A DNA stretch of 64,000 nt from Eutreptiella sp. 'Long Island Sound 2002' (Eukaryota; Euglenozoa; Euglenophyceae; Eutreptiales; Eutreptiaceae): positions 62,790,591 through 62,854,590 of the forward strand of contig OZ038380.1 of the NCBI GenBank assembly GCA_964036045.1. The letters run 5' to 3'. Below the pieces are notes generated by a model, which saw only the letters and a program-made list of their open reading frames with translations, was not told where the DNA came from and did not search any database. Shown here piece by piece: positions 1 to 8,969 of the stretch. Position numbers and translations under genes: made by a program. How positions within the stretch are numbered: position 1 is the first letter of the stretch; every line of letters begins with the position of its first letter.

Positions 1-688
1 GTCCAAGAGTTATATATCCCTTTGCAGCCTCTTGACCATTATCCCCTGCTACTGCTAGCATCCGTACACATCAAAGGCGTTTGACGCTTTCTAAATGAAG
101 TTAAGACCAAGGCAATTCTAACTCATATCTCAAAATTGTAACTCCTTGCAGTGCGCCGGAGATATGACTTTTCAAAGTGGCCTCACGAATCAATTTTGTT
201 TCGCCTATATCTCTAAGAAAAATGAAGGAGACAATGAAAGGAAGGTTGATTCGTGATCGGGGAAAAATGTATGACCACTCGAAATTCATCATATCAAGTG
301 CGGCGACCTCAAAGTCGAAAATCCAATTCTGAATATCTGAAAAAATCGGACTAATTTTGCGAGTGTATAACATGAAAATTGCGGAGGCAACGAACCCTTT
401 TCTGATGAAATTTAACCCTTCATCTGCGTTTCCGCTGAAAAATTACGGAAACATTATGATAAAGAAACCCTGTTGATTCCTGATATTTTGATATATAAAT
501 CTCAGCCGGCGGCGCCTCGGTATTGAATATGGCCGCTCATAGCTGGAATGGCCAAGCCTATCACACTATCACATCAGGTTAGGTCGGAGGGATTGGAGAG
601 TATGACATCAGCCAATGGCGGCTTGCCGGCCCATAGATACACACCCCAAGTGACCCAAGGATGGCCACGGGGGTTCGAACCGGCTTCA
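1..688 (-). mobile_element. Diverged LTR (solo or 5' LTR), chromovirus family
   Basis: The right part aligns base by base with the two chromovirus LTRs at 44597-45360 and 55017-55678: the 'CTCAGC..GGCGGCGCCTCGGTA' stretch, the 'ATCAGCCAATGGCGGCTTGCC' stretch and the terminal 'CCGGCTTCA' at 680-688. In element (minus) orientation the LTR therefore begins TGAAGCCGG at 688, with the TG expected of an LTR. The left part is more diverged, and the start lies at or before base 1. Bases right of 688 carry no polypurine tract, so this is a solo LTR or a 5' LTR whose body lies left of the window. It sits immediately beside a decayed gene-like sequence (689 onward). No open frame in it looks coding. Confidence 0.7.
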
Positions 689-844
689 TGACAAAGTGTC
701 TCGAGGATGTGGACCTCCCGTGCCCTTCAGCTCAAATTGCCATGCCTGCGCCTTTGGCTTCTGTTCTGCAGTGCAAGATGCCAACGAAGAGGAAGGCTCA
801 GAGGGAGAGGTAGATGAAGCTGTAGACGCAGAGCTACAAGACAA
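689..844 (+). pseudogene. Left-arm gene-like fragment, part 1
   Basis: This stretch matches, in inverted orientation, the sequence at about 17720-17880. Both can be read as a protein containing LPCPSAQIAMP followed by an acidic stretch. The match runs up to ACAAGACAA, where LINE-A begins, and resumes at 14349 on the far side of LINE-A. So this is the 5' piece of one decayed gene-like sequence split by the LINE. The reading frame breaks after the acidic stretch. I do not recognise the protein family. The fragment is bounded on the left by the LTR ending at 688. Confidence 0.6.
835..844. repeat. Left target-site duplication of LINE-A
   Basis: TACAAGACAA here is repeated exactly at 14339-14348, directly after the (CTTA)n tail of LINE-A. 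The paralogous uninterrupted copy on the opposite strand (about 17680-17700) carries a single closely similar AACAAGACGA, so it acts as an empty site. Confidence 0.85.
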
Positions 845-928
845 GAACAGGAGCCCAAGGGAGGATACCATGGGATCAGAGTACGGCAGCCCAGGAGACA
901 AGGGCCCCTGTGGCTGCAGATGGGGGAA

Positions 929-1345
929 GAGAAAGGGGCGCTGCTGGTGTACCTCCACCAAGTAAAGCACATGTGGGTGGGATATGCGGATGGTCGGAGC
1001 GGAACAGTGGGGGAGGAGGAGGAGGCGGGCGAGAGGCACGCAAAGGCGCAGATCCTCAAGGCAAAGAAGGTGGAGCCAAAACAGGCGGTGAAGTAGATGC
1101 AGATGCAGCGGGATGCGCAGGTAGCGGCGTGTGTGGACAGCACGAGCAGAACAGTGGAGGTGTGGGGGCCCACGAGGCAGGTCTTGGCCATGGCGCTTTA
1201 CATTAGGGAGACAGTGCATCGCAGCAGAGGCATGGCCGGAGAGTGGGAAGGGGACACAGAAATGCACCAGATGCGCAAGGTTATGACCATGGTTGACTAT
1301 GACGAGGCGGCGGGGAGGAGGGCCAAAGTGCACACATACAAGTAG
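929..1345 (+). pseudogene. LINE-A ORF1, N-terminal part
   Basis: In frame 2 the reading is protein-like from about 929 (LLVYLHQVKHMWVGYADG...) to the stop at 1345, with one in-frame TAG near 1094. The text then appears to continue in the frame of the next ORF after about 1340 (from ...GRRAKVHTY to SSVPQASATG...). I read this as the first third of ORF1, separated from the rest by one stop and one frameshift. It is rich in charged residues, with no recognised domain. Confidence 0.45.
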
Positions 1346-2555
1346 TGTCCCACAGGCGAGTGCCACAGGGGCTGCAGACAAAGGGGTCACAGACCTGGTG
1401 CAGGACGGACACACATGGTGGGTCGTGGAACCCAGGGGGGATAGGCGCCAAGCGGTGGTGTATACGGCGGGGCCATTGAAAAGGGTGGAGCACCCGCTCA
1501 TGCGGTGGGTAGGGGAGGTGGAAGAGGTGCGGGTTGAAGGAACGGAGGAGGTATGCGAGATGGCCGTCCCACGGGCGTTGGAGTCGCAAATGGATAGGTG
1601 TGCGGAGGTGGAAGAAGCGGAAGATATCAGAGAACAGATCCGGTTGGCATTGTGTTGGGTGGCCAGCAGCAAGGGAGTTGAGCAGCCGAGGTGGATAGTG
1701 GCACCCGGAACGGAGGACGGGCACAGGAAGGAGGCATTAGAGAGGGCGAGAAGGCTCACGAAGGGGGACAGGAAGCAAGGCCTGGAGGTGGACGACGATC
1801 AGGGGGGGGAGAGGCCAAGTAGGTGGAGGGGGATGCGGAGGGGGAGAGGGGGACAAATGCGGTTCACACTGGGGGATGGGGATGGTGAGGAGGAGCGAGA
1901 CGAAAGGAAGCAGGACCAAGCGCGGGGAGTGGAAGGCCTGGAGCCGGGGCTGGCAGCAGGCGGTCGGGAAGACAGAGAGGAGGGAGAAGAAGGGGTGGAA
2001 GAGGGAGAAGCGGAGGGAGGAGGGCAGCAGAGTGCTGTTGGAGACAGGGTGGAGGAGGGGAGCAGTGGGGAGGGGACAAGGGAGGGAAGTGAGAGGGAAG
2101 GCGGCAAGCGGGGGAGAGAGGCGGACGAACAGGATCTGCAAGCAGAGCCGCAGCAGGAGGGAGAAGGGGAAGGGAGGCCAAGAAGGAAACGGAAGAGGGG
2201 AGTCAGGTACGGGGAGGAGCAGCGGGGCCGTGAAGAGCAGGGGGCGGTGCGGGAAGGGATGACAGTGTATGGTCCGCAGAAGGTGAGTGGGAAGTGGAGG
2301 AGGTATGTGGGAACAGTGGAGGAGATGATCGAACAACAATATCGCAAGGGATATGTGACGAGGGCAGCCATCGTGCAGTGGGAGGATCAGGGGGAGGGGG
2401 ATGAGGAGAGACTGCCGTACCCGGTGGAAAGGTTGCAGGTATGCCCGCAAGGTAGGGAGATGGAAATACACGGGCAACTGGTTCCGGAACAGGAGGGGAG
2501 AGAATTGGAAGGAGAAGAGGTGTCGACGGGGGAGAAGAACGAGAAGAGAAAGTGA
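1293..2555 (+). CDS. LINE-A ORF1 protein (main open segment)
   Basis: An open frame of 420 codons ending 6 bases before the ATG of ORF2, which is the usual LINE arrangement. By position it should be the ORF1 or gag-like RNA-binding protein. The first 150 residues look folded (WWVVEPRGDRRQAVVY, then an acidic helix). The middle (about 190-320) is low-complexity E/R/G/K, probably disordered and basic. Near the end is a compact stretch, about residues 325-390 (GKWRRYVGTV ... VQWED ... LPYPVERL), whose pattern resembles a small SH3-like or Tudor-like barrel. I see no CCHC knuckle or RRM signature. The true start is probably upstream, near 929, in another frame. Confidence 0.6.
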   Translation: MTMTRRRGGGPKCTHTSSVPQASATGAADKGVTDLVQDGHTWWVVEPRGDRRQAVVYTAGPLKRVEHPLMRWVGEVEEVRVEGTEEVCEMAVPRALESQMDRCAEVEEAEDIREQIRLALCWVASSKGVEQPRWIVAPGTEDGHRKEALERARRLTKGDRKQGLEVDDDQGGERPSRWRGMRRGRGGQMRFTLGDGDGEEERDERKQDQARGVEGLEPGLAAGGREDREEGEEGVEEGEAEGGGQQSAVGDRVEEGSSGEGTREGSEREGGKRGREADEQDLQAEPQQEGEGEGRPRRKRKRGVRYGEEQRGREEQGAVREGMTVYGPQKVSGKWRRYVGTVEEMIEQQYRKGYVTRAAIVQWEDQGEGDEERLPYPVERLQVCPQGREMEIHGQLVPEQEGRELEGEEVSTGEKNEKRK

Positions 2556-2561
2556 CAATTA

Positions 2562-3800
2562 ATGAAGCCGGGGGCGGCCGGGAAGATGAAGAAAGACGCC
2601 AGGAGAAGGCAGGGGGGAAGGAGCAAAGGGGAAGGAAAAGGCACGGCAGGCAACGGGGATCTGCGAGTGGATGGGGAGGGTAGGTGGCAACACATTAAGT
2701 TGTACACCCAAAAAGACCCCGCGGCACTGTATCAGGCAGACAAGGCAGCGTGGCAGCAGATGAAGCTGCATGAGGCGGACCCCGACGTGGTGGCGTACCA
2801 GGAGATAAGGTTGCAGGGGAAGGACAATGTCGTGTGCGCGCAGATGTACGACGAGGAGGGGAGAAACTACCAGCGGGAGTGGGCGCAGGGGGTACCGCTG
2901 TTGGTGCGCAGAGGGCTCAGCGTCGTGCAGGACAAGAAGGTGGGAGCGAGGGGAGGAAGGGCGGTGTATGATGTAGCGATGGAGCATGGGCAGGTAGTCA
3001 TCATCAACTGCCATGTCCCACATGGGAGGAGGGTCAAGGAGTATGTGGCGCAGCTGAGGATGGAGTACATCAGGGCGCTGGAGAGGGGGCCAGTCATCGT
3101 GGTTGGAGACTTCAACTACGATCCCCGGAGGAGGGGCGCGGAGACGGAGGTGGACCGCGAGGTGCAGAAGTTTGTGGACAAAATGGGCTTGCAGGATGTG
3201 TCGTACAGTGGAGCGCCGGGCCCCTCACATTACCCGGCACCGGAAGGCAGCGCGCCGTCGCGGATAGACGCGGTGTACGCGGACCCCAGCTGGGTCAAGG
3301 GGGTGACGGCGGGATACATGGTGGGGCCTGAAGAAATGCAGGACCGGAAGGGGCATTGCCCCATGATGGTGACAGTGGAGGTGAAGGTGGGGGAGCACGG
3401 GGACGAACAGGAGGATGAGCAGGGGTTGAACGAGGAAGGCGTCAGCCTGCCGCCAATGGTGAAGTGGGCGGAGGAGGGGGACGAGAGGTGGCAACAGTGG
3501 GGGCAGCGGGTACATGCCGAAATGAGGCAGGGGAACCACGTGCATCAAGCCATGAGGAGGGCAGCGCGGATATGCGGGTTTACCAAGCAGGGGGGGGGAG
3601 TCGCAGGCTCAGCAGAAGCTGCAAAGGCTGGTGGTCACCCTGAGGAAACGGCAGCAAGAGGAGGTCGAGGCAAGGGCGCGGGAAGAGGGGGCAGAGTGGC
3701 ACACGGAGGTGACACAGGCGAAGACGAGGGTGCAAACAGCGAGGAGGGCTGTGGAGGAGGAACACAAGATGATATACCAGAAAGTGGTGGCGGAGCATGA
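2562..3800 (+). CDS. LINE-A ORF2, APE-type endonuclease segment
   Basis: The first ATG after ORF1 opens this frame. Residues 50-275 carry the exonuclease-endonuclease-phosphatase signatures: catalytic Glu in AYQEIRLQ (E81), GDFN (182-185), SRID (233-236) and a final His in KGHCPM (H265). This domain nicks the target DNA to prime reverse transcription. All key residues are present, so the endonuclease itself looks intact. After the run of nine G at 3590-3598 the true protein appears to continue in frame 1 (QQKLQRLVVTLRKRQQEE...), so the last 65 or so residues of this frame are probably artefactual. The open frame is only the N-terminal fifth of what should be one ORF2 polyprotein reaching 8050. 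Confidence 0.8.
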   Translation: MKPGAAGKMKKDARRRQGGRSKGEGKGTAGNGDLRVDGEGRWQHIKLYTQKDPAALYQADKAAWQQMKLHEADPDVVAYQEIRLQGKDNVVCAQMYDEEGRNYQREWAQGVPLLVRRGLSVVQDKKVGARGGRAVYDVAMEHGQVVIINCHVPHGRRVKEYVAQLRMEYIRALERGPVIVVGDFNYDPRRRGAETEVDREVQKFVDKMGLQDVSYSGAPGPSHYPAPEGSAPSRIDAVYADPSWVKGVTAGYMVGPEEMQDRKGHCPMMVTVEVKVGEHGDEQEDEQGLNEEGVSLPPMVKWAEEGDERWQQWGQRVHAEMRQGNHVHQAMRRAARICGFTKQGGGVAGSAEAAKAGGHPEETAARGGRGKGAGRGGRVAHGGDTGEDEGANSEEGCGGGTQDDIPESGGGA

Positions 3801-5090
3801 GCGGTACATGGAAAGGGCGGTGCCGTACAAGTCGCTACGGTACATCACAGAGCTCCCTGAGGCTGGAAAACCACAGGAAATCCGGGCGGTAAGACTGCAG
3901 TGTCGCAGGGTCACGGGCAGAGAAAGGAAGTGCTGGAGGAGGTGGCGCAGAGTTTCAGGAGGCAACACAACCAGGGGCAGCAGGAGCTCAGCGGGATCAC
4001 ACGGAGAATGGTAAGGGCGTTACCGCGGGTGTTCACGGCGGAGCAGAGCGAGGACATACACCACAGCAGGGTGACGCTAGGGGAAATTAAGGAGGCAGTG
4101 AAGGCTCTCAAGGGGAAAAAGAGCCCGGGAGTGGACCAGCTGGTGGCGGAGGCATACCAGCACCTAGAGGCGCCGGAGCTGGATGGTCTAGCGGGGAGGA
4201 TCACAGAGTTGTTGCGCACAGGCGCCCCCCAAGGGAATGGGGGGGCATGGTGCGGCCCCTGTACAAGAAGGGGGATCGCCTCAGGCCGGGGAACTGGAGA
4301 CCAATATGCTGTGCCGTCACAGAGGCCAAGCTGGTCTGGATGGTGATCTTCGGCAGGATACAGCGGCGGCTGTATGCAGCGGGGGTCATACCGGACAATA
4401 TGTGGGGGTCTGTGCTGGGTAGGTCCACACAGGAAGCAAGCTTCCTGTACGATATGTACCTCCCATGATGAGGACCTAGAGGCGTTCATGGCGTCTGTGG
4501 ACATGAAGGGGGCGTTCCTCAACACGCCGCATAGGCTCATAGAGGAGGTGTGGCGACAGCTAGGACTCCCATATGGTAACTTCGTGGAACAGTACCTGCG
4601 CTCAAGGAGGTACACGTTCGCCACGGGGAAGTGGTGTACCGAGTGGGTAACCCCAGGCAGCGGGGTGCCACAAGGCGGGGTGGAGGGCCCATTCCTGTAC
4701 TTGCTGGCCATGCTCCCCCTGATGAGTTGGATAGCGCGGGAATATCCACAAATGGCGAGGGCACCACACACGTCGCCGGCGCAGGCGTATGTGGATGATG
4801 CGGTAGCCATGACGCGGGATGAAAAGGCCCAACAGGTGGTGCAGGACCTGATGCAGAGGTACGGGAGGGATAACCACCTTGTCTGGAGCGCGGAGAAGTC
4901 GGCGGTTCTGAGAAGGGGTGGAGAGGAAGGCATGGCGCTGGCTGTAGGAGACGGAGTGGCATGGCTGGAGAGGGCAGGGGAAGCGGTGGTGCTGGGACAT
5001 GTGCAGGCCATGGAGGCGAGGGGAGTCAGGCTACCCGACAAATTAGTCAGGGGGTTCAGGGTAATGCTGGTGGTCCTGCGGCATCACCCC
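3604..5090 (+). pseudogene. LINE-A ORF2, reverse transcriptase segment
   Basis: Four short frames read in series give a non-LTR reverse transcriptase. They are a basic coiled linker (3604-3895, frame 1), the fingers (3900-4232, frame 0, with KGKKSPGVDQL), LYKKGDRLRPGNWRPI (4247-4465, frame 2), and the palm (4468-5090, frame 0). The palm holds the catalytic Asp of SVDMKGAF, the GVPQGGVEGP motif and YVDD at 4788-4799, so all three catalytic aspartates survive. Frame changes fall near 3897, in the C/G runs at 4225-4245, near 4463 and in the C run at 5087-5093. The protein copies element RNA at the nicked target. Confidence 0.75.
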
Positions 5091-5091
5091 C

Positions 5092-5990
5092 CCGTCAGTG
5101 CAGACGACCCTGTACTACCTGCGGGCGGTGCTCAATGCGGCGGTAGGGTACCAGGGGATGCACCTCCCGTACTGGAGGGAGCAGCTGGAAGAGGTGGAGG
5201 GAGAAGTGCGGAGGCTCCTCAGAGGGTATGAGGGGATACCCACGGAGGTGCTGTGGTGCGTGTTGCGGTCGCCGATGGCCTACTATGGAGATGGGATGCC
5301 CACAGCGGGGGAGGCGTACAGGGCACACACGGCGAGGACGCTGAGCAGGATGTGCCACAATCAGGAAGAGGTGGTGAGACGGGTGTGCTATCACGCGGTC
5401 GCAGAGGTGCAGAAGGAGGAGAACATTTTCCCGCGCTATGTGTGGCACCGGCGAAGGCGGTTGGCGGCGGGGAAGACGGAACTCATGTGGCGCGCCCTAC
5501 AGGCGGTGTTGCCGGGGGAAGAGCACATGCTGGCAACCAACAGGACGTGCGGTAGGCGGGGACCAATCCTGGTTCTGGACACGGACTTCGGAGGGGCGGC
5601 GCATGGACAGTACGGTGGATCAGGAAAGAAGGAGTGAGCATGGAGGTGCTGCACGTACGCAGGAAGAATATGAAGGAATACAAGATGGCGGGGCTGCACC
5701 ATGCTGAGTTCTATCGGGACACCAGGGTAGTGGAATGGGGTGTATACAGGCGGATGATGAGGAGAGTGCGAGGACAAGAGGACGGCACAGGGTGGAGCAG
5801 GAGGATGTGTAAGATGTGGAACGAGTGGGTGGTGCTGTGGGGGATCCAGAAGAGGAAGCCAAGATGCGGGAGGGGAGAGGGGGCGCAGCAAGAGAGAGTG
5901 GTGCTGGACAGGGGGGAGGGGGACAAGGCCAGACCGGCGGTACTGTTGTGTGCGCCGTTCGGACTCAAAGGGCCGAAGGGGAAGGTATAG
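5092..5990 (+). pseudogene. LINE-A ORF2, thumb and connector segment
   Basis: This region continues ORF2 after the C-run frameshift, first in frame 1 (5098-5637, TLYYLRAVLNAAVGYQ ... LMWRALQAVLPGEEH), then in frame 0 (5634-5990, MEVLHVRRKNMKEYKMAGLH). LINE reverse transcriptases have such a helical thumb and connector between palm and RNase H. Trp- and Arg-rich helical text fits that role, but I see no motif that proves it. The 200 bases between 5990 and 6194 have no clear frame; at least one more shift lies there. Confidence 0.55.
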
Positions 5991-6193
5991 AGTGCGACTG
6001 GGCAGTGGTATGATGACCATGCAGTTATGTTCCGGAAAGACAACATCCTGGAAGGGGCAGGAGAGGGGGACCAGTCCTTGAGGTGCACCAAGGAGGCGGG
6101 GCAAATCCCGTGGCCAGTCCTACGAATGACGGCATGGGATTCTCTAACGCGACCATGCGCACTACGGACACCAGGTGACAGTGGTGGGGGCCG

Positions 6194-8050
6194 GTGCTGC
6201 GGCTGCCCAAGGAGGTGCAGGAGGATGAGGAGGCCCAGGGGGACGTCGAGGTCTGGTGGGGAGAGGGAAAGGAGGGGAAGAGAACAGGGGTCCAGTTGGG
6301 ATGGGACACAGTGCGGGGACTACAAGAAGAGGATGATGGAGTGGCGGTGAGTTTCCGGATGACAGACACGGGGAGGCCCGACGAGGAGGCGCCCATTGTG
6401 CCCGTGGGCCACAAGTGGGGAGAGAGTGCAAAAAGGATCAGACTGACGGTCCACGGGTTGCCAGCAGACAGGGTATGGTACTTGGATCTGGTACAGGCAT
6501 ACCCCGAGCAGGGCAGGGCGAAGGGGGACAGGGCATGGTGTCACGGGGTGGTGGTGACGAAGGGCTGGAGGGCCAGGTTGGACAATAAATGGGCAGTGTA
6601 CAGAGGTGTGAGAGAACTGAGCATCGAGGATGGGGTACAAGAGTATGGCATCGGGAGGCACAGAGTGTACTGCCACTACCCGAGGAAGGTGGTGCGCATA
6701 CCAGAGCCCACAGATGAGAGGGTGGTGCTATTTCTGGACGGGTCCGGGGTGGAAGGACAGCCGCCCATGGCGGGGGCAGCGGCGGTAAGGGTCAAGGGGG
6801 TGGGACAGGTGACGGAGATTGTGGTGCAAAAGATTACGTACGAAGCAGCGTCCCATGGAGAGGTGCAGGCGGTGGCGGACGTGGTTGGGGAGATAGGGGA
6901 CGACATACGGGAAGTGTGGATGGTGCTGGACGCGGAGGCGGACATGGCGTCCCTCAGGAGACTGGCCAGCAGGCCACTGCATGAGGCCCTGAACACGGGA
7001 CTGGCGTCAAAGGTGTACGCGATATGGCACGGGCTGGAGATGGAGAAAGTGCCCCTGGTCATACACCTGGTGAAACAGGAGTCACACAGAGCGGGAGTGG
7101 GGAATCATGAGGCGGATGGGGCAGCGCAAGCAGTGGATAAGGAGCAGGAACCAGAGTGGAGGGTACCAGAGAGAAAGGAGCACCTCCACTTGCTGCATAT
7201 ACCTCCAAGGGTCGGGGAAGAGGAGAAGGCCAGGTGGGTGGTGGAGGAGGACAGAGGCAACCAGGAGCTAAGGGTGTATCCACAGCCGGTGCACATGCTA
7301 GCTCAAGTACGAGGGGGGCCGGAGGTAGTAGAGCTGAACGAGTACTTGGAGGGCAAGGTGGGACAGCGGGTCCACTACCCAAATGTGCTGAGGCCGGAAT
7401 CGCTGCCCAAAAGGCTGCAGACCAGAAGGCTGCAGGCAATCACGGGGCAGGTGCCGGTGCGGGTAACAATCATGAGGTGGTACAGACATAAGGGTATGGA
7501 CCTCCCGGAGGAGTACATGAGATGCCACTGTGGCCAAGGGCAAGAAACATACGAGCACTTCATGCGGTCTGAACAGTATAAGGGGATCGAGGAACCACTG
7601 GTTCCGGATCAGGACGTCCCGTTGCTCAAGAAGGGTGCGAGAGGCAGAAGCGCGGTGGAGAGAGAGCTGGGGAAAGAAGGGCACCGCAAGGGACTGTGGC
7701 ACATGTTGATAGTGAAACTGCTGTGGTGGGCACTCCAGGAGCATACAGTGGCACTGGAGGCCATGGCACACGGGCTGTTGCGGCGTATGGTGGAACATCT
7801 CCAGGAGCGCATGGCGTGCAGAGAGACGCAGTTGGAGGCGCGGGCGGAGGACATGCGTGATGCAGTCACCAAACGGGTGGAGATGGCGTTGATCAGGTAC
7901 AACCCAAAGATCACGGAGATGGAAGTACGGAGGCGGCCAGATTGGCGGCCAAGGCGGTCAGGGGGAGAGACGGGAATGGAGGACAGAGAGGGAGAAGAGC
8001 AGAGGCACCGCCTGATGGCACGCAGACGAAGGAGAATCCGACAGATATGA
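6194..8050 (+). CDS. LINE-A ORF2, RNase H and zinc-tail segment
   Basis: A long frame (618 codons from a GTG; the protein is surely continuous with upstream ORF2, so this is not a real start). Residues 178-315 form an RNase H domain with the DEDD set: D182 (FLDGSG), E223 (HGEVQAV), D246 (MVLDAEAD) and D308 (NHEADGAAQ). It would remove template RNA. Around 425-465 a basic helix leads to CHCGQGQETYEHF, matching the C-x-C...ETxxH zinc-binding tail of many LINE ORF2 proteins; the fourth ligand, usually Cys, is not obvious. The last 100 residues are helical and basic. RNase H-bearing LINEs are known in the I group and some plant L1-type elements; which clade this is needs a phylogeny. Confidence 0.8.
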   Translation: MLRLPKEVQEDEEAQGDVEVWWGEGKEGKRTGVQLGWDTVRGLQEEDDGVAVSFRMTDTGRPDEEAPIVPVGHKWGESAKRIRLTVHGLPADRVWYLDLVQAYPEQGRAKGDRAWCHGVVVTKGWRARLDNKWAVYRGVRELSIEDGVQEYGIGRHRVYCHYPRKVVRIPEPTDERVVLFLDGSGVEGQPPMAGAAAVRVKGVGQVTEIVVQKITYEAASHGEVQAVADVVGEIGDDIREVWMVLDAEADMASLRRLASRPLHEALNTGLASKVYAIWHGLEMEKVPLVIHLVKQESHRAGVGNHEADGAAQAVDKEQEPEWRVPERKEHLHLLHIPPRVGEEEKARWVVEEDRGNQELRVYPQPVHMLAQVRGGPEVVELNEYLEGKVGQRVHYPNVLRPESLPKRLQTRRLQAITGQVPVRVTIMRWYRHKGMDLPEEYMRCHCGQGQETYEHFMRSEQYKGIEEPLVPDQDVPLLKKGARGRSAVERELGKEGHRKGLWHMLIVKLLWWALQEHTVALEAMAHGLLRRMVEHLQERMACRETQLEARAEDMRDAVTKRVEMALIRYNPKITEMEVRRRPDWRPRRSGGETGMEDREGEEQRHRLMARRRRRIRQI

Positions 8051-8218
8051 GGGCAGGACGGGTGTACAATTTCACCGCGCAGGGGGACGTCTCAAAGGGG
8101 ACCGGAGGGAAAGGGGCAGCAGAGGCGCCCGTCGCATTGACTGGAGCGTCCAGGACTGGGCACATTGAGTCATAGGGCGGAGCAAGAAGCGGGTCAGGGG
8201 AGAGCGGAATGAGGTGAT

Positions 8219-8942
8219 ATGACGAGGGGAAAGCGAAGCGGGGACGAGGACGACAACAGTGCAGACCAGAACGAGGCCGATGGCTACCAGGCGAAGTCCC
8301 CAGATTGCGGGGGAGAAGATGTGGAAGAGGAGCCGCAGGTGTACCCAGAGCTCCACACACGTAGGGCGCGCGAACAGCGGGGGTAAAGGGCGTCAGGGGT
8401 GGGGGAAGCGGCGACAGGGCGCAGGGCTCAGGCGCGATCCCATGTGCAGCGCAATGTCCCACAAGCCTGACCCGCAGCCCAGCCAGCCACCGGCAGTGAG
8501 CGCAGAGGTGGCCCGCATGCAGGCGGGCGCAGCCCCGCAGCCCCCCTCGTTGTCGTCCTCGGCGACGTCTGCGGACGTGTCGTCGCCCTCGTCTCCGGAG
8601 CGCCCGGAGACGGTCAGGAGGGAAGGGCCTGGGGCGACAGGGCGGCAGAGGGGGGAAGGAGCCGTGGTCGGGAAGGGGAAGGGAGGGGACAAGAGAGGAC
8701 AGGCGGCGGCGGGGAGGGGCAGGGCAGAGGGGGTGGCGGCAGGGGGTGAGGGGCAAGGGGAGGGGCAGGGGCAAAGGGCAGCTGAAGGGCCACGGGCGGA
8801 CCCGTTCAACGTCGTAGATGTGAGGGTGGGCATGGATATGAGGAGGAGGGAGTGGAGGAGTCAGAGGGAGTCGGTAGTCGCCGACATCCTCCAGGTGTGG
8901 GAGAATGAGGGGAAGGGGGCGGGGAGGATGGCGGTGGAGTGA
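8219..8942 (+). pseudogene. LINE-A ORF3, N-terminal part
   Basis: An ATG at 8219 opens a short acidic frame (MTRGKRSGDEDDNSADQNEA...) that stops at about 8389. The text then continues well in frame 0 (from about 8440, CSAMSHKPDPQPSQPPAVSA...) to a TGA at 8940-8942, past which the same frame reopens as the long ORF at 8970. I interpret the three pieces as one ORF3 with one frameshift and one stop. The segment is Pro/Ser/Gly-rich and likely disordered, ending in a helical stretch (RRREWRSQRESVVADILQVW). It begins about 170 bases after the end of ORF2. Confidence 0.5.
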
Positions 8943-8969
8943 GGCCCAGGACAGCCGTCGGCGCCCAAT

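Noticed and set aside
560-688. tRNA-like B box (GGTTCGAACC) and a nearby A-box-like stretch
   Set aside because: The sequence is the edge of an LTR found three times, in two cases flanking a chromovirus. It does not fold into an obvious cloverleaf and is better explained as LTR sequence.
686-1759. Minus-strand ORF of 357 codons over LINE-A ORF1, and similar reverse frames along LINE-A and the chromovirus
   Set aside because: They are shadows of G-rich coding strands (Pro/Ser/Leu/Cys-rich text) and have no motifs.
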